Source of the DNA: Sphingomonas jinjuensis
Lineage (GTDB): Bacteria > Pseudomonadota > Alphaproteobacteria > Sphingomonadales > Sphingomonadaceae
Length of the DNA: 64,000 nucleotides
Assembly: GCF_014197105.1 (NCBI RefSeq)
Contig: NZ_JACIEV010000008.1
Location: 157,432-221,431, forward strand
Direction: 5' to 3'
The position numbers and the translations under genes were made by a program. Of the stretch, positions 43,876-52,271 are shown one piece after another. The stretch's first letter is position 1. The number at the start of each line of letters is the position of its first letter. The notes below the pieces were generated by a model that saw only the letters and a program-made list of their open reading frames with translations, did no database searches and was not told the origin of the DNA.

Positions 43876-44346
43876 ATGGCTTATTACACCGCCTCGTCCT
43901 TCGAGCCCGACACGTCGGTCGGCTATCTCGCCAAGCGGGTCTTCCAGCTGTCGGCTGCCGGGCTGGAGCCGATGTTCGCCGAAGAGGGCACAACGCTGAC
44001 GCAGTGGTCGGCGCTGGTGTCGCTCCATTACGGCCGGGCCGATACCTGCGCCGAGCTTGCCCGTGACCTGGTCCACGACAAGGGCGCGACGACGCGGCTG
44101 ATCGATTCGCTCGAGGCCAAGGGCTGGGTCCGGCGCGTGCGGGACAGCGACGACCGCCGGGTATCGCGGCTGACGCTGACCGAGAACGGCGAGCGCGTCG
44201 CGCAACGGTGTCGCGCGCGCGTCGTCGCGTGCTGGAACGAGTGGCTGGCGGACTGGTCGCGCGCCGATGTCGACCAACTGCTCACGCTGTTGCATCGCCT
44301 ACGCGGCGACCTCGAGCAACAGGTGCTGGGCGAGGTGGCGGCATGA
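43876..44346 (+). CDS. MarR-family transcriptional regulator
   Basis: A 156-residue winged-helix regulator. The recognition region is TCAELARDLVHDKGATTRLI and the wing is VRRVRDSDDRRVSRLTLTEN, which is the MarR signature. It heads a four-gene efflux operon (nodT-emrA-emrB follow) and overlaps the next gene by 4 nt, so it most likely represses the pump genes and releases on ligand binding. A candidate operator lies immediately upstream. There is no Shine-Dalgarno of note before ATG 43876. Confidence 0.93.
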   Translation: MAYYTASSFEPDTSVGYLAKRVFQLSAAGLEPMFAEEGTTLTQWSALVSLHYGRADTCAELARDLVHDKGATTRLIDSLEAKGWVRRVRDSDDRRVSRLTLTENGERVAQRCRARVVACWNEWLADWSRADVDQLLTLLHRLRGDLEQQVLGEVAA

Positions 44347-45746
44347 TCCGGCGCGGCTCGATCGTCGGCGCCGTCGCGCTGCTGGCAGGATGCGCCATCC
44401 CTGCGTCGCCACCCGCGGTCGCGCCGATCGCGCCGGCGGCGCTTGGTCTGGGCGTGGCTGCTGCGCCCGCGATCGGGGAGCGGTGGTGGACCGGCTTCGG
44501 CGATCCGCAGCTCGACCGGCTGGTCGCCGACGCCACTGCGGGCAATCCGACGCTCGACGCCGCGCTGGCGCGGGTACGCCAGGCACAGGCGCTGCTGTCG
44601 ACGCGCCGTGCCGAGGACGGGCCGCAGGTGACGCTCGACGCGCAGGGTCAGGTGATCCGCCTGCCCGGCCGCTACATCATTCCGCCGCCTTATGGCGGCA
44701 GCGTGCGCTTCGTCGGGCAGGGGCTCGCCAATCTCAGCTGGACGCTCGACCTGTTCGGCCGCCAGCGTGCCGCGATCGAGGGCGCGCGGGCGAGCGCCGA
44801 CGCGGCGGCGCTCGATGTCGCCGCCGCCCGGCTGGCGATCGAGGGCGCGGTGACGCAGACCTATATCGATCTGGCCCGGGCCGAGGCGCAGGCGGCGCTC
44901 GCAAGGCGCACGATCGCGACGCGACAGGAATCGCTGCGGCTGGTCGGGGTGCAGCGGCGCAACGGCCTTGCCAGCAACCTCCAGACCACCGCCGCCGAGA
45001 CGCTGGTGGCGCAGGCCCGCGGCGCGCTGGTCCAGGCGCAGGGCGCGCGCGCCGTCGCCGCCGATGCGCTGGCGGCGCTGGCCGGGCGGGGCACCGACTA
45101 TGCCGCGACGATCGGCGCGACGCGGGTCAACTTCGACGCGGCGCTGCCGGTCCCCGCGACCGTTCCTGCCGACCTGCTCGCGCGGCGGCCCGACATTGCG
45201 GCGGCGCAGGCGCGGATCGCGGCGGCGGCGGCCGGGCGGCAGGTCGCGCGGCGTGCCTTCTATCCCAACGTCAACCTGGCGGCGCTGGCGGGCGTGCAGG
45301 CGATCGGCATCGGCAACCTGCTGGCGCCCGACAGCCTGACCGGCGGCGGCGGGCCGGCGATTCATCTGCCGCTGTTCGACAACGGCCGGCTCAAGGCCGA
45401 CCTGGCCGGCGCCACCGCCGCGCTCGACGTCGCCACCGCCGATTACAACGACAAGGTGGTCGGCGCGGTGCGCGACGCGGCGGACGGCATCGCGCTCTCG
45501 GCCAATCTGGTCGAGCGCCGGCGCCAGAATGCGGCGGTGGTACGCGGCTTCGCCGAAACCAACCGCCTCAACGCGGTGCGCGTGTCGAGCGGCCTCGATA
45601 GCAAGCTCGACCTCGTCGACAACGACGTCCGCCTGCTCGACGCGCAGATCGCCGACGTCACCATCGCCGCCGATGCGGCCCGCGCCCGCGTTGCGCTGGT
45701 GCTGGCGCTGGGTGGCGGATTCTCCTCGCAGGGTGTGAACCAATGA
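44343..45746 (+). CDS. NodT-family outer-membrane efflux lipoprotein
   Basis: A 467-residue TolC-like outer-membrane factor. The lipobox ALLAGC places the lipidated cysteine at residue 17. Two OEP domains follow with the typical WWTGFGDPQLDRLV, FVGQGLANLSWTLDLFGRQR and PADLLARRPDIAAAQARIAA motifs. It forms the exit duct for the EmrA/EmrB-type pump encoded next. The ATG at 44343 overlaps the marR stop; the open frame upstream of it is not used. The emrA start overlaps its stop. Confidence 0.93.
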   Translation: MIRRGSIVGAVALLAGCAIPASPPAVAPIAPAALGLGVAAAPAIGERWWTGFGDPQLDRLVADATAGNPTLDAALARVRQAQALLSTRRAEDGPQVTLDAQGQVIRLPGRYIIPPPYGGSVRFVGQGLANLSWTLDLFGRQRAAIEGARASADAAALDVAAARLAIEGAVTQTYIDLARAEAQAALARRTIATRQESLRLVGVQRRNGLASNLQTTAAETLVAQARGALVQAQGARAVAADALAALAGRGTDYAATIGATRVNFDAALPVPATVPADLLARRPDIAAAQARIAAAAAGRQVARRAFYPNVNLAALAGVQAIGIGNLLAPDSLTGGGGPAIHLPLFDNGRLKADLAGATAALDVATADYNDKVVGAVRDAADGIALSANLVERRRQNAAVVRGFAETNRLNAVRVSSGLDSKLDLVDNDVRLLDAQIADVTIAADAARARVALVLALGGGFSSQGVNQ

Positions 45747-46906
45747 CCGACAGCAACACCGCCGCAGCCTCGGCGGACGACGACCCCAAGCCGCGCAACC
45801 GCCGCCGCGCCTTCGCGATCTTGGGCGTCGTCGTGATCGTCGGGCTGGTGATCTGGGCGATCGCGCACTTCCTGCTCGCCAAGCCCGAGGAGGAGACTGA
45901 CGACGCTTATGTCGCCGGCGACGTCGTCGCGATCACCGCGCGCGATCCCGGCACGGTGCTGTCGATCCATGCCGATAATACCCAGTCGGTGAAGGCCGGG
46001 CAGCCGCTGATCGAGCTCGATCCCGCGACCGTCGACGTGCAGCTCGCCGCCGCCGCCGCCGATCTGGCGCGCGCGGTGCGCGCGACGCGCGCCGACTTCT
46101 CGAAGGTCGACGAAAGCAGTGCCGCGATCGTCCAGGCCCGGGCGGAGCTGAACCGCGCGGTCGACGACTACCGCCGCCGTCGTGGCGCCGCCGCCGAGGG
46201 CGCGGTGTCGACGGAGGAGGTCAGCCATGCCGGCGACGCGGTGAAGGTGGCGCGCGCCAACCTGAACCTCGCGCTCAGCCAGCGCGCGCAGGCGAGGAGC
46301 ACGGTGCAGGGCACCGACATCGGCACCAATCCCGCGGTGATGGCCGCGATCGCCGCCTATCGTCGCGCTGCGATCATGCGCGGTCACATGCATATCATCG
46401 CGCCGATCGACGGCGTCGTCGCGCAGCGCACGGTGCAGCTTGGCCAGCAGGTCGCGGCGGGGGCGCCGTTGATGGCGGTGGTGCCGCTCAACCGCGTCTG
46501 GATCGACGCCAATTTCCGCGAAACCCAGCTGAAGGACCTGCGCATCGGCCAACCGGCGACGATCACCGCCGACATGTACGGCGACGACGTCGTGTTCCAC
46601 GGCCGCGTCGTCGGCGTCGGCGCAGGCTCGGGCAACGCCTTCGCGCTGCTGCCGCCGCAGAACGCCAGCGGCAACTGGATCAAGATCGTCCAGCGGGTGC
46701 CCGTCCGCATCGCGCTCGACCCGAAGGAGTTGACCAGCCACCCGTTGCGCGTCGGCCTGTCGGTGAAGACGGTGGTCGATACCGCGGACCAGTCGGGCGG
46801 CATGCTCGGCCAGCCGGCGACGCAGGCCTATGCCGGGCGCGAAACCGACGCGGCCGATCCTGAGGTCGAGGCGAAGATTCGCCAGATCATTGCGGCCAAT
46901 CGCTGA
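45743..46906 (+). CDS. emrA: EmrA-like periplasmic adaptor (HlyD family)
   Basis: A 387-residue membrane fusion protein. It has a cytoplasmic basic N-terminus, one membrane helix (about residues 22-44, RRAFAILGVVVIVGLVIWAI), a lipoyl/barrel-sandwich domain (DDAYVAGDVVAITARDPGTV, then IDGVVAQRTVQLGQQVAAGA) and an alpha-helical hairpin in between. It links the MFS pump EmrB to the NodT-type outer-membrane duct. It overlaps nodT by 4 nt. The substrates of EmrAB-type pumps are hydrophobic drugs and uncouplers; those of this pump are not known. Confidence 0.92.
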   Translation: MTDSNTAAASADDDPKPRNRRRAFAILGVVVIVGLVIWAIAHFLLAKPEEETDDAYVAGDVVAITARDPGTVLSIHADNTQSVKAGQPLIELDPATVDVQLAAAAADLARAVRATRADFSKVDESSAAIVQARAELNRAVDDYRRRRGAAAEGAVSTEEVSHAGDAVKVARANLNLALSQRAQARSTVQGTDIGTNPAVMAAIAAYRRAAIMRGHMHIIAPIDGVVAQRTVQLGQQVAAGAPLMAVVPLNRVWIDANFRETQLKDLRIGQPATITADMYGDDVVFHGRVVGVGAGSGNAFALLPPQNASGNWIKIVQRVPVRIALDPKELTSHPLRVGLSVKTVVDTADQSGGMLGQPATQAYAGRETDAADPEVEAKIRQIIAANR

Positions 46907-46915
46907 ATGGAAAGG

Positions 46916-47064
46916 CTGCCCTCACCCTTCGCCGCCTTCGGCGGCTCTTCCCTCTCCCAGCAAGATCATCGGGTGAACAGCACCCCGTGCTGTTCAGGTC
47001 ATGCCGGGGGCATGACCGACCCAATGATGGAGGGAGGCGCGCAGCGCCGGAAGGGTGAGGGCAG
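46916..47064. repeat. Palindromic repeat element between emrA and emrB
   Basis: A 149-bp inverted repeat. The ends are CTGCCCTCACCCTTCGCCGC (46916-46935) and GCGCCGGAAGGGTGAGGGCA ending at 47064. The interior has GGTGAACAGCACCCCGTGCT and GTCATGCCGGGGGCATGAC hairpins. It belongs to the same family as 35932-36058 but in opposite orientation. Like the tol-pal element, it splits an otherwise coupled operon. Confidence 0.7.
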
Positions 47065-47079
47065 GAAGGGACGTTCGTG

Positions 47080-48624
47080 ATGGCATCGCAACCCTCCCAA
47101 CCCGCCCCCCTAAAAGGCGGAAAGCTCGCGCTGGTGGCGTTCGCGCTGGCGCTCGGCACCTTCATGATGGTGCTCGACACCACCATCGCCAACGTCTCGC
47201 TGCCGACGATCGCGGGCAACCTCGGCGTGTCGAGCGACAATTCGACCTGGGTCGTCACCGCCTTCGCGGTCGCCAACGGCATCGGCGTGCCGCTGACCGG
47301 CTTCCTGATGGGGCGGTTCGGGGTGGTGCGGACCTTCTGCGTGTCGGTGGTCCTGTTCACCATCGCCTCGTTCCTGTGCGGCATCGCGTGGAGCCTGCCG
47401 TCGCTGATCGCCTTTCGCGTGCTGCAAGGCGCGGTGTCGGGGCCGATGATGCCGGGCAGCCAAGCGCTGCTGATCTCGATCTTTCCGTCCGACAAGCGCT
47501 CAACCGCGCTCGGCATCTGGTCGATGACGACGCTGGTCGCGCCGATCATGGGGCCGATCCTGGGCGGCTATATCAGCGATAATTATCACTGGAGCTGGAT
47601 CTTCCTCATCAACGTGCCCTTCGGCATTTTCGTCGCCATCGCCTGCTGGACGGGATTGAAAAGCCGCGAGACGCCGACGCGCAAGCTGCCGATCGATACG
47701 GTGGGGCTGTGCCTGCTGGTGCTGTGGGTCGGCTCGCTGCAGATCATGCTCGATCTCGGCAAGAATGCCGACTGGTTCAACGATCCGACCATCGTCGTGC
47801 TGTCGGTGATCGCCGCGATCGGCTTCGTGTCGTGGGTGATCTGGGAGATGACCGACGCTCATCCCACCGTCGATCTTCGCCTGTTCGCGTTCCGCAACTT
47901 CTCGATCGGCAACATCGCCTTCGCGCTCGGCTATGCGGTGTTCTTCGCCAACACGCTGATCCTGCCGCTCTGGCTCCAGACCCAGCTCGGCTATACCGCG
48001 ACCTGGGCGGGGCTGGTGGCGGCGCCATCGGGGCTGGTGGCGGTGATCCTGACGCCCTTCGTCGCGCGGCTGTCGGGCAAGATCGACGCGCGCATCCTCG
48101 CGACCGTCGCCTTCGTGTCCTTCGCCGCCTCCTATTACCTGCGCTCGGGCTATACGACGGGGGCGAGCTTCTGGGACTTCACCCTGCCGCTCATGGTGCA
48201 GGGCGTGGCGATGAGCACCTTCTTCCTGGCGATGCTGACGATCTCGCTCGACGGCATCCCGCCCGAACGTCTGCCCTCGGCGACCGGCATCTCCAACTTC
48301 GCGCGGATCGTCGCGGGCAGCTTTGCCGCGTCGATCATCACCACCGCCTGGGACCGGCGCGAGGCGCTCCACCAGAGCCGCCTCGCCGAGACGATCGGGT
48401 CGGGCACGCCGCTGCAGATGGCGATGGCGCAGCTGCAGAAGATGGGGCTGAACCAGGCACAGGCAGCCGCCGCGGTGACTCGGCAAATGGTGGGGCAGGC
48501 GTATCTCCTCGCCTCGACCGACCTGTTCAGGCTGTCCGCGTGGCTGTCGGCCGGACTGATCGTGCTGGTCTGGCTGGCGCGGCGCCCCTCGGGCGGCGGC
48601 GCGGCGCATGCGGCGGCGGATTGA
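47080..48624 (+). CDS. emrB: DHA2-family MFS drug exporter, EmrB-like
   Basis: A 514-residue major facilitator with 14 predicted helices. DHA2 features are MMVLDTTIANVSLPTIAGNL at the first helix, GNLGVSSDNSTWVVTAFAVA, and the ALLISIFPSDKRSTALGIWS region before helix 5. With EmrA and NodT it should form a tripartite drug pump across the envelope. ATG 47080 follows AGGAAGG (47063-47069), and GTG 47077 is an equally possible start. The repeat element lies between emrA and this gene. Confidence 0.93.
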   Translation: MASQPSQPAPLKGGKLALVAFALALGTFMMVLDTTIANVSLPTIAGNLGVSSDNSTWVVTAFAVANGIGVPLTGFLMGRFGVVRTFCVSVVLFTIASFLCGIAWSLPSLIAFRVLQGAVSGPMMPGSQALLISIFPSDKRSTALGIWSMTTLVAPIMGPILGGYISDNYHWSWIFLINVPFGIFVAIACWTGLKSRETPTRKLPIDTVGLCLLVLWVGSLQIMLDLGKNADWFNDPTIVVLSVIAAIGFVSWVIWEMTDAHPTVDLRLFAFRNFSIGNIAFALGYAVFFANTLILPLWLQTQLGYTATWAGLVAAPSGLVAVILTPFVARLSGKIDARILATVAFVSFAASYYLRSGYTTGASFWDFTLPLMVQGVAMSTFFLAMLTISLDGIPPERLPSATGISNFARIVAGSFAASIITTAWDRREALHQSRLAETIGSGTPLQMAMAQLQKMGLNQAQAAAAVTRQMVGQAYLLASTDLFRLSAWLSAGLIVLVWLARRPSGGGAAHAAAD

Positions 48625-48635
48625 GTTCCGAATTC

Positions 48636-48766
48636 GTCGCTTACCGCCCCCTCCGTCAGCCTGCGGCTGCCACCTCCCCCTGGCGGGGCAGGATCACGCG
48701 AGGTCGATCCTCCCCCGCTAGGGGGAGGTGGCGCGCGTCCGCGCGACGGAGGGGGCGGCAAGCTAC
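48636..48766. repeat. Palindromic repeat with half-units in reversed order
   Basis: This element has the same building blocks as the ispG and marR-side copies (TTACCGCCCCCTCCGTCAGC, CCTCCCCCTGGCGGGG, TCCTCCCCCGCTAGGGGGAG, GACGGAGGGGGCGG), but the CTCCCCC hairpins lie inside and the GGGGGCGG/CCGCCCCC segments outside. Two half-elements therefore appear to meet back-to-back around the ATCACGCGAGGTCGAT spacer (48692-48707). It sits between the convergent emrB and P450 genes. Confidence 0.65.
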
Positions 48767-48777
48767 GTCCCTCGTGA

Positions 48778-50016
48778 TCAATACCGGCTGATCTCAACCG
48801 GCAACGACCGATAGCCATGCACAAAGCACGCCGCGACCCGCTCCGGCTCGGCGACGACGTTCACCCGCATCCGCCGCTTGGCCATCTCCTCCAGCAGCAC
48901 GCCGACCTGCAACTCCGCCAGCCGCGCGCCGACGCAGCGATGGATGCCGTGGCCGAACGCCAGGTGGCGGCGCGCATTGGGGCGGTCGACGCGGATCGCG
49001 TCGGCGTCCTCGCCGAACACGCTGCGGTCGCGGTTCGCCGACAGATACCATAGCGCCAGCTTGTCGCCGGCGCGGATCAACTGCCCCATCACTTCGGTAT
49101 CGACCAGCGCCGTTCGCCGCATGTGCGCAAGCGGCGTCTGCCAGCGGATGATCTCGCTGACGGCATTGCCGATCAGCGACGGGTCGTCCTCCAGCTGAAC
49201 GCGCGCATCGGGGAACAGGTCGAGGCCATAGGCTGCCGCAGACATCGAGTTCCTCGTCGTGTCGTTGCCGCCAACGATCAGCAGGATCAGGTTGCCAATG
49301 AATTCGTGCGGATCCATGTGGCTCATCGCGTCCGAATGGATCATCATCGAAATCAGGTCGGGCGTCTGCGGCTGGTTCAGCTTGGCGTTCCACAGCCCCT
49401 GGAAATAGGCGCCGCACTCGAACATGTGCTCCAGCCGCTGGCGGCGCAGCTCGGGCGTCTTGATCAGCTCGATGTCGCCCGCCCAATCGGACCAGAAGGT
49501 CAGCTTGCGCCGCTCCGCCCACGGAAAGTCGAACAGGATCGCAAGCATCCCCGTCGTCAGCTCGATCGACACGCGATCGACCCAGTCGAACGTCTCGCCC
49601 CACGGCAACTCGTCGAGCACCTCAGCGGTGCGCGCGCGAATGTCGGCGGTCATCCGCGTCATCTCGCTGGGGGTGAAGGCGGGCGCGACGGTGCGACGTT
49701 GGCCGGTGTGGACCGGCCGGTCGCGGGCGATGAACATCGGCATCCGCACGTCCGATTCGATGAAGTCGGCGAGCGTGATGCCCCCGGCTTCCGACGAGAA
49801 GACGTCGGGCAGCGACTCGATCTCGACGATCGGTTTGTAGGTCGAAACCGACCAATAGGGGCCGTAGTCCGAATGCTCGCAGCGATAGACCGGCGCCGTT
49901 TCGCGCAATGTCGCAAAGGGTTGCTGCCAGCGGTCCTCCGCATAGAGTTCGGCGCGGCTCACATCCAGCGGATCGACCGGATGCGCCGCCGCCACGTCCT
50001 GCACCATCGTCGCCAT
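48778..50016 (-). CDS. Cytochrome P450
   Basis: A 412-residue soluble bacterial P450 monooxygenase. The I-helix oxygen-activation motif is LIVGGNDTTRNSMSAAA. The K-helix ExxR is in SEIIRWQTPL. The heme-binding loop is FGHGIHRCVGARLAELQV with the proximal thiolate Cys361. The N-terminus has no membrane anchor. ATG 50016 follows AGGAGAG (50028-50022). No ferredoxin or reductase gene adjoins it. The substrate (alkane, terpene or sterol) cannot be deduced. A TTGACA...TGTCA inverted repeat lies just upstream. Confidence 0.93.
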   Translation of the reverse strand: MATMVQDVAAAHPVDPLDVSRAELYAEDRWQQPFATLRETAPVYRCEHSDYGPYWSVSTYKPIVEIESLPDVFSSEAGGITLADFIESDVRMPMFIARDRPVHTGQRRTVAPAFTPSEMTRMTADIRARTAEVLDELPWGETFDWVDRVSIELTTGMLAILFDFPWAERRKLTFWSDWAGDIELIKTPELRRQRLEHMFECGAYFQGLWNAKLNQPQTPDLISMMIHSDAMSHMDPHEFIGNLILLIVGGNDTTRNSMSAAAYGLDLFPDARVQLEDDPSLIGNAVSEIIRWQTPLAHMRRTALVDTEVMGQLIRAGDKLALWYLSANRDRSVFGEDADAIRVDRPNARRHLAFGHGIHRCVGARLAELQVGVLLEEMAKRRMRVNVVAEPERVAACFVHGYRSLPVEISRY

Positions 50017-50050
50017 GGGCTCTCTCCTATGCGGGAAAGAAAGCCGTTGC

Positions 50051-50064
50051 TGACACGCTTGTCA
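50051..50064. promoter_or_regulatory. TGACA-N4-TGTCA inverted repeat upstream of the P450 gene
   Basis: On the coding (minus) strand the site reads TTGACAAGCGTGTCAG, with 5-bp inverted arms TGACA/TGTCA and a perfect TTGACA that could be the -35 of the P450 promoter. The architecture matches TetR-type operators. It lies in the 49-bp gap between the ABC permease stop and the P450 start. Confidence 0.4.
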
Positions 50065-50065
50065 A

Positions 50066-51289
50066 TTAGCTCTTGCCACGCTTCCAGAACGGCCGGACGC
50101 TGCCCGACTGCAACACGCCGCGCCGGAACAGCCGCGCGCCGACGGCGATGAAGATCGCGACCCACACCAATTGCCACGCGATCGCCAGCAGGTGCGGCCA
50201 CAGTACCGGCGAGTTGGCCGCGCGCCCCGCCATCGCGAAGGGCGACGACAGCGGGAAGATCTCCGCTGCCAACGCGATCCCGCTGCCGGGGCGCGACGCA
50301 GCGGCGCTCGCCAGCGCGAAACAGCCGACCTGGACCAGCGTGATCGGCAGCGACAGCATCTGGATCTCGCGCGGGGTAGACGCCTGCGCACCGATGCCGA
50401 GGAACACGGAGCCGAGCAGCAGATAGGCGGTCGCGAAATAGGCGGCGAACAGGATCGCGAAGGTCGGGCCGCCGATCGCCGGTGCCAGTTCGGCGAGCGC
50501 CGGCGCCGCGCCCGCGGGCAGCAGAGAACCGAGCTTGCCGACCACCGTCCCCCAGAAACCGACGAACAGCAGCGCGACGCCGAACATGCCGATCAGCTTG
50601 CCCAGAAACACCGATTCGAGCGGCACCGCAGCGGCGAGCACCTCGATCACCTTGTTGTTGCGCTCCTCCGCCATCGTGCCGACGACCTGCCCCGCCAGGA
50701 ACAGCGTCAGGAAGAAAATGCCGAAGACGGCGAAGAACGCCGACTGGTTGCGGCCGCTGGTCGACGCCCGCTCGCGCGTCATCGCCACCTTGGTCAGCGT
50801 GACGCTCGGCACCGCGCCGCCGAGCTTCTCTGCCGCGAGCGCCTGGCCGGCGAGCAGGCCAAGATAATTGGCCGCGGTCTTGCCGAGCGGGCCGTAGAGG
50901 ACGGTCGGCTTGTCGAGCGGGCCGTACATTACCGCCACGGCGTCGTAATCGCGCGACCGGAAGGCGGCGCGTGCCTGGCCTTGCGGATAGGTGCGCTCGG
51001 TGATCGTGGTCAGTTCGGGCGGCGTCTCGTCGCGGCGATAGCCGGCGCGCAGCCTGGTGTCCGCCTCTGCCAGCGGGCGGGCGTAGCGATCGGGCGTGAC
51101 GATGACGATCCGCGCCTTGTCGCTCGGCCCCGCGACGCTAGCCGCGCCCATCCCGCCGATCGCGCTGAACGACCCGATGATCAGCGGCGCGAACAGGAAC
51201 AGCAGGAACACCGGCGTGAACACCGTCGCGGTGAAGTCGCGGCGGGCGATCGTCAGCGTCTGGCGAAGCGAGCGGCGAAACCGGGTCAT
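50066..51289 (-). CDS. ABC-2 type transporter permease (NatB-like)
   Basis: A 407-residue permease with an N-terminal helix (VFTPVFLLFLFAPLIIGSFS), a large extracytoplasmic domain (about residues 45-190) and five to six C-terminal helices containing VGTMAEERNNKVIEVLAAAV, the EERxxKxxEVL signature of ABC-2 exporters. It pairs with the ATPase encoded upstream, whose stop overlaps its ATG by 4 nt. The family includes the NatAB Na+ exporter and drug exporters; the substrate is unknown. Confidence 0.9.
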   Translation of the reverse strand: MTRFRRSLRQTLTIARRDFTATVFTPVFLLFLFAPLIIGSFSAIGGMGAASVAGPSDKARIVIVTPDRYARPLAEADTRLRAGYRRDETPPELTTITERTYPQGQARAAFRSRDYDAVAVMYGPLDKPTVLYGPLGKTAANYLGLLAGQALAAEKLGGAVPSVTLTKVAMTRERASTSGRNQSAFFAVFGIFFLTLFLAGQVVGTMAEERNNKVIEVLAAAVPLESVFLGKLIGMFGVALLFVGFWGTVVGKLGSLLPAGAAPALAELAPAIGGPTFAILFAAYFATAYLLLGSVFLGIGAQASTPREIQMLSLPITLVQVGCFALASAAASRPGSGIALAAEIFPLSSPFAMAGRAANSPVLWPHLLAIAWQLVWVAIFIAVGARLFRRGVLQSGSVRPFWKRGKS

Positions 51290-52203
51290 GCCGCGGTCTC
51301 CCCGGCGGCGGCACGCCCGACGATGTTGACGAACGCCTCGTGCAGTCCGGGCCGTTCGATCGACAGCGCGGCAATGCCGTGGCCGCGCTCGATCAACTGT
51401 GCGAGCAGCGGCTCGATCCCTTCCGCGGGCAGGGGGAAGCGCCAGTCGTCGCCGTGGCGCACCGCATCGGCGGGCAGCGCGGCGGCGACGCCTTCATCCC
51501 GACGCGCGCGGTAATGGACGCGGCTGGGCAGGGTGGCGCGCGCATCGTCGACCGTCCCTTCGAATCGCCGCTTGCCGCCGGCGATGATCGCGAGGCGATC
51601 GCAGACCCGCTCGGCATGTGCCATGATGTGGGTCGAGAACAGCACCGTCGCGCCGCGGTCGCGCTCGGCAAGGATCAGCGCCTCCAGCTTCTCCTGGTTG
51701 ACCGGATCGAGCCCCGAGAACGGCTCGTCGAGCACCAGCAGCCGCGGCCGGTGGACGACGGAGCCCAGCAGCTGGACCAGCTGCGCCATGCCCTTCGACA
51801 GCTTGCGGATCTTCTCGTCGGCGGCATGGCCGAGGCCGATCGTCTCCATCAGGTCGGCCGCACGCGCACGCCCGGTGCGCCAGTCTAGCCCGCGCAGCGC
51901 GCCCATGAATGCGATCGCCTCCTTCGCCTTCATCGACGGATACAGCCCGCGCTCTTCGGGCAGATAGCCGACCCAGTCGCTCGCATCGCGCGGATGATCG
52001 GTGCCGAGCAGCGTGCGATGCCCCTCGTCGGGTTCGATGATCCCCAGCAGCATGCGCAGCGTCGTCGTCTTGCCCGCGCCATTGGGCCCAAGCACGCCGT
52101 AGATGCTGCCCGTCGGCACGGTCAGGTCGACCCCGTCGACGACGCGGCGGTCGCCGAAGCGCTTCACCAGTCCCTCGGCCGTGATGGCGTAATCAGCGTT
52201 CAC
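51286..52203 (-). CDS. ABC transporter ATP-binding protein (NatA-like)
   Basis: A 305-residue ABC ATPase. Walker A is GPNGAGKTTTLRMLL, the signature LSKGMAQLVQLLGSVVHRPR replaces the usual LSGGQ with LSKGM, and Walker B is LLVLDEPFSGLDP. The His switch is at FSTHIMAHAERV. The C-terminal extension has a DUF4162-like regulatory part. The start is GTG at 52203. The LSKGM variant is known in ABC-2/NatA-type exporters. It is the first gene of the two-gene operon and is divergent from queG. Confidence 0.92.
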   Translation of the reverse strand: MNADYAITAEGLVKRFGDRRVVDGVDLTVPTGSIYGVLGPNGAGKTTTLRMLLGIIEPDEGHRTLLGTDHPRDASDWVGYLPEERGLYPSMKAKEAIAFMGALRGLDWRTGRARAADLMETIGLGHAADEKIRKLSKGMAQLVQLLGSVVHRPRLLVLDEPFSGLDPVNQEKLEALILAERDRGATVLFSTHIMAHAERVCDRLAIIAGGKRRFEGTVDDARATLPSRVHYRARRDEGVAAALPADAVRHGDDWRFPLPAEGIEPLLAQLIERGHGIAALSIERPGLHEAFVNIVGRAAAGETAA

Positions 52204-52271
52204 CCGAATTCCGTTCGCTAGACCGGGGATTTGCTTGCCGCCCCATTGCCCATCCGTGGTAGCGGGGCGTC

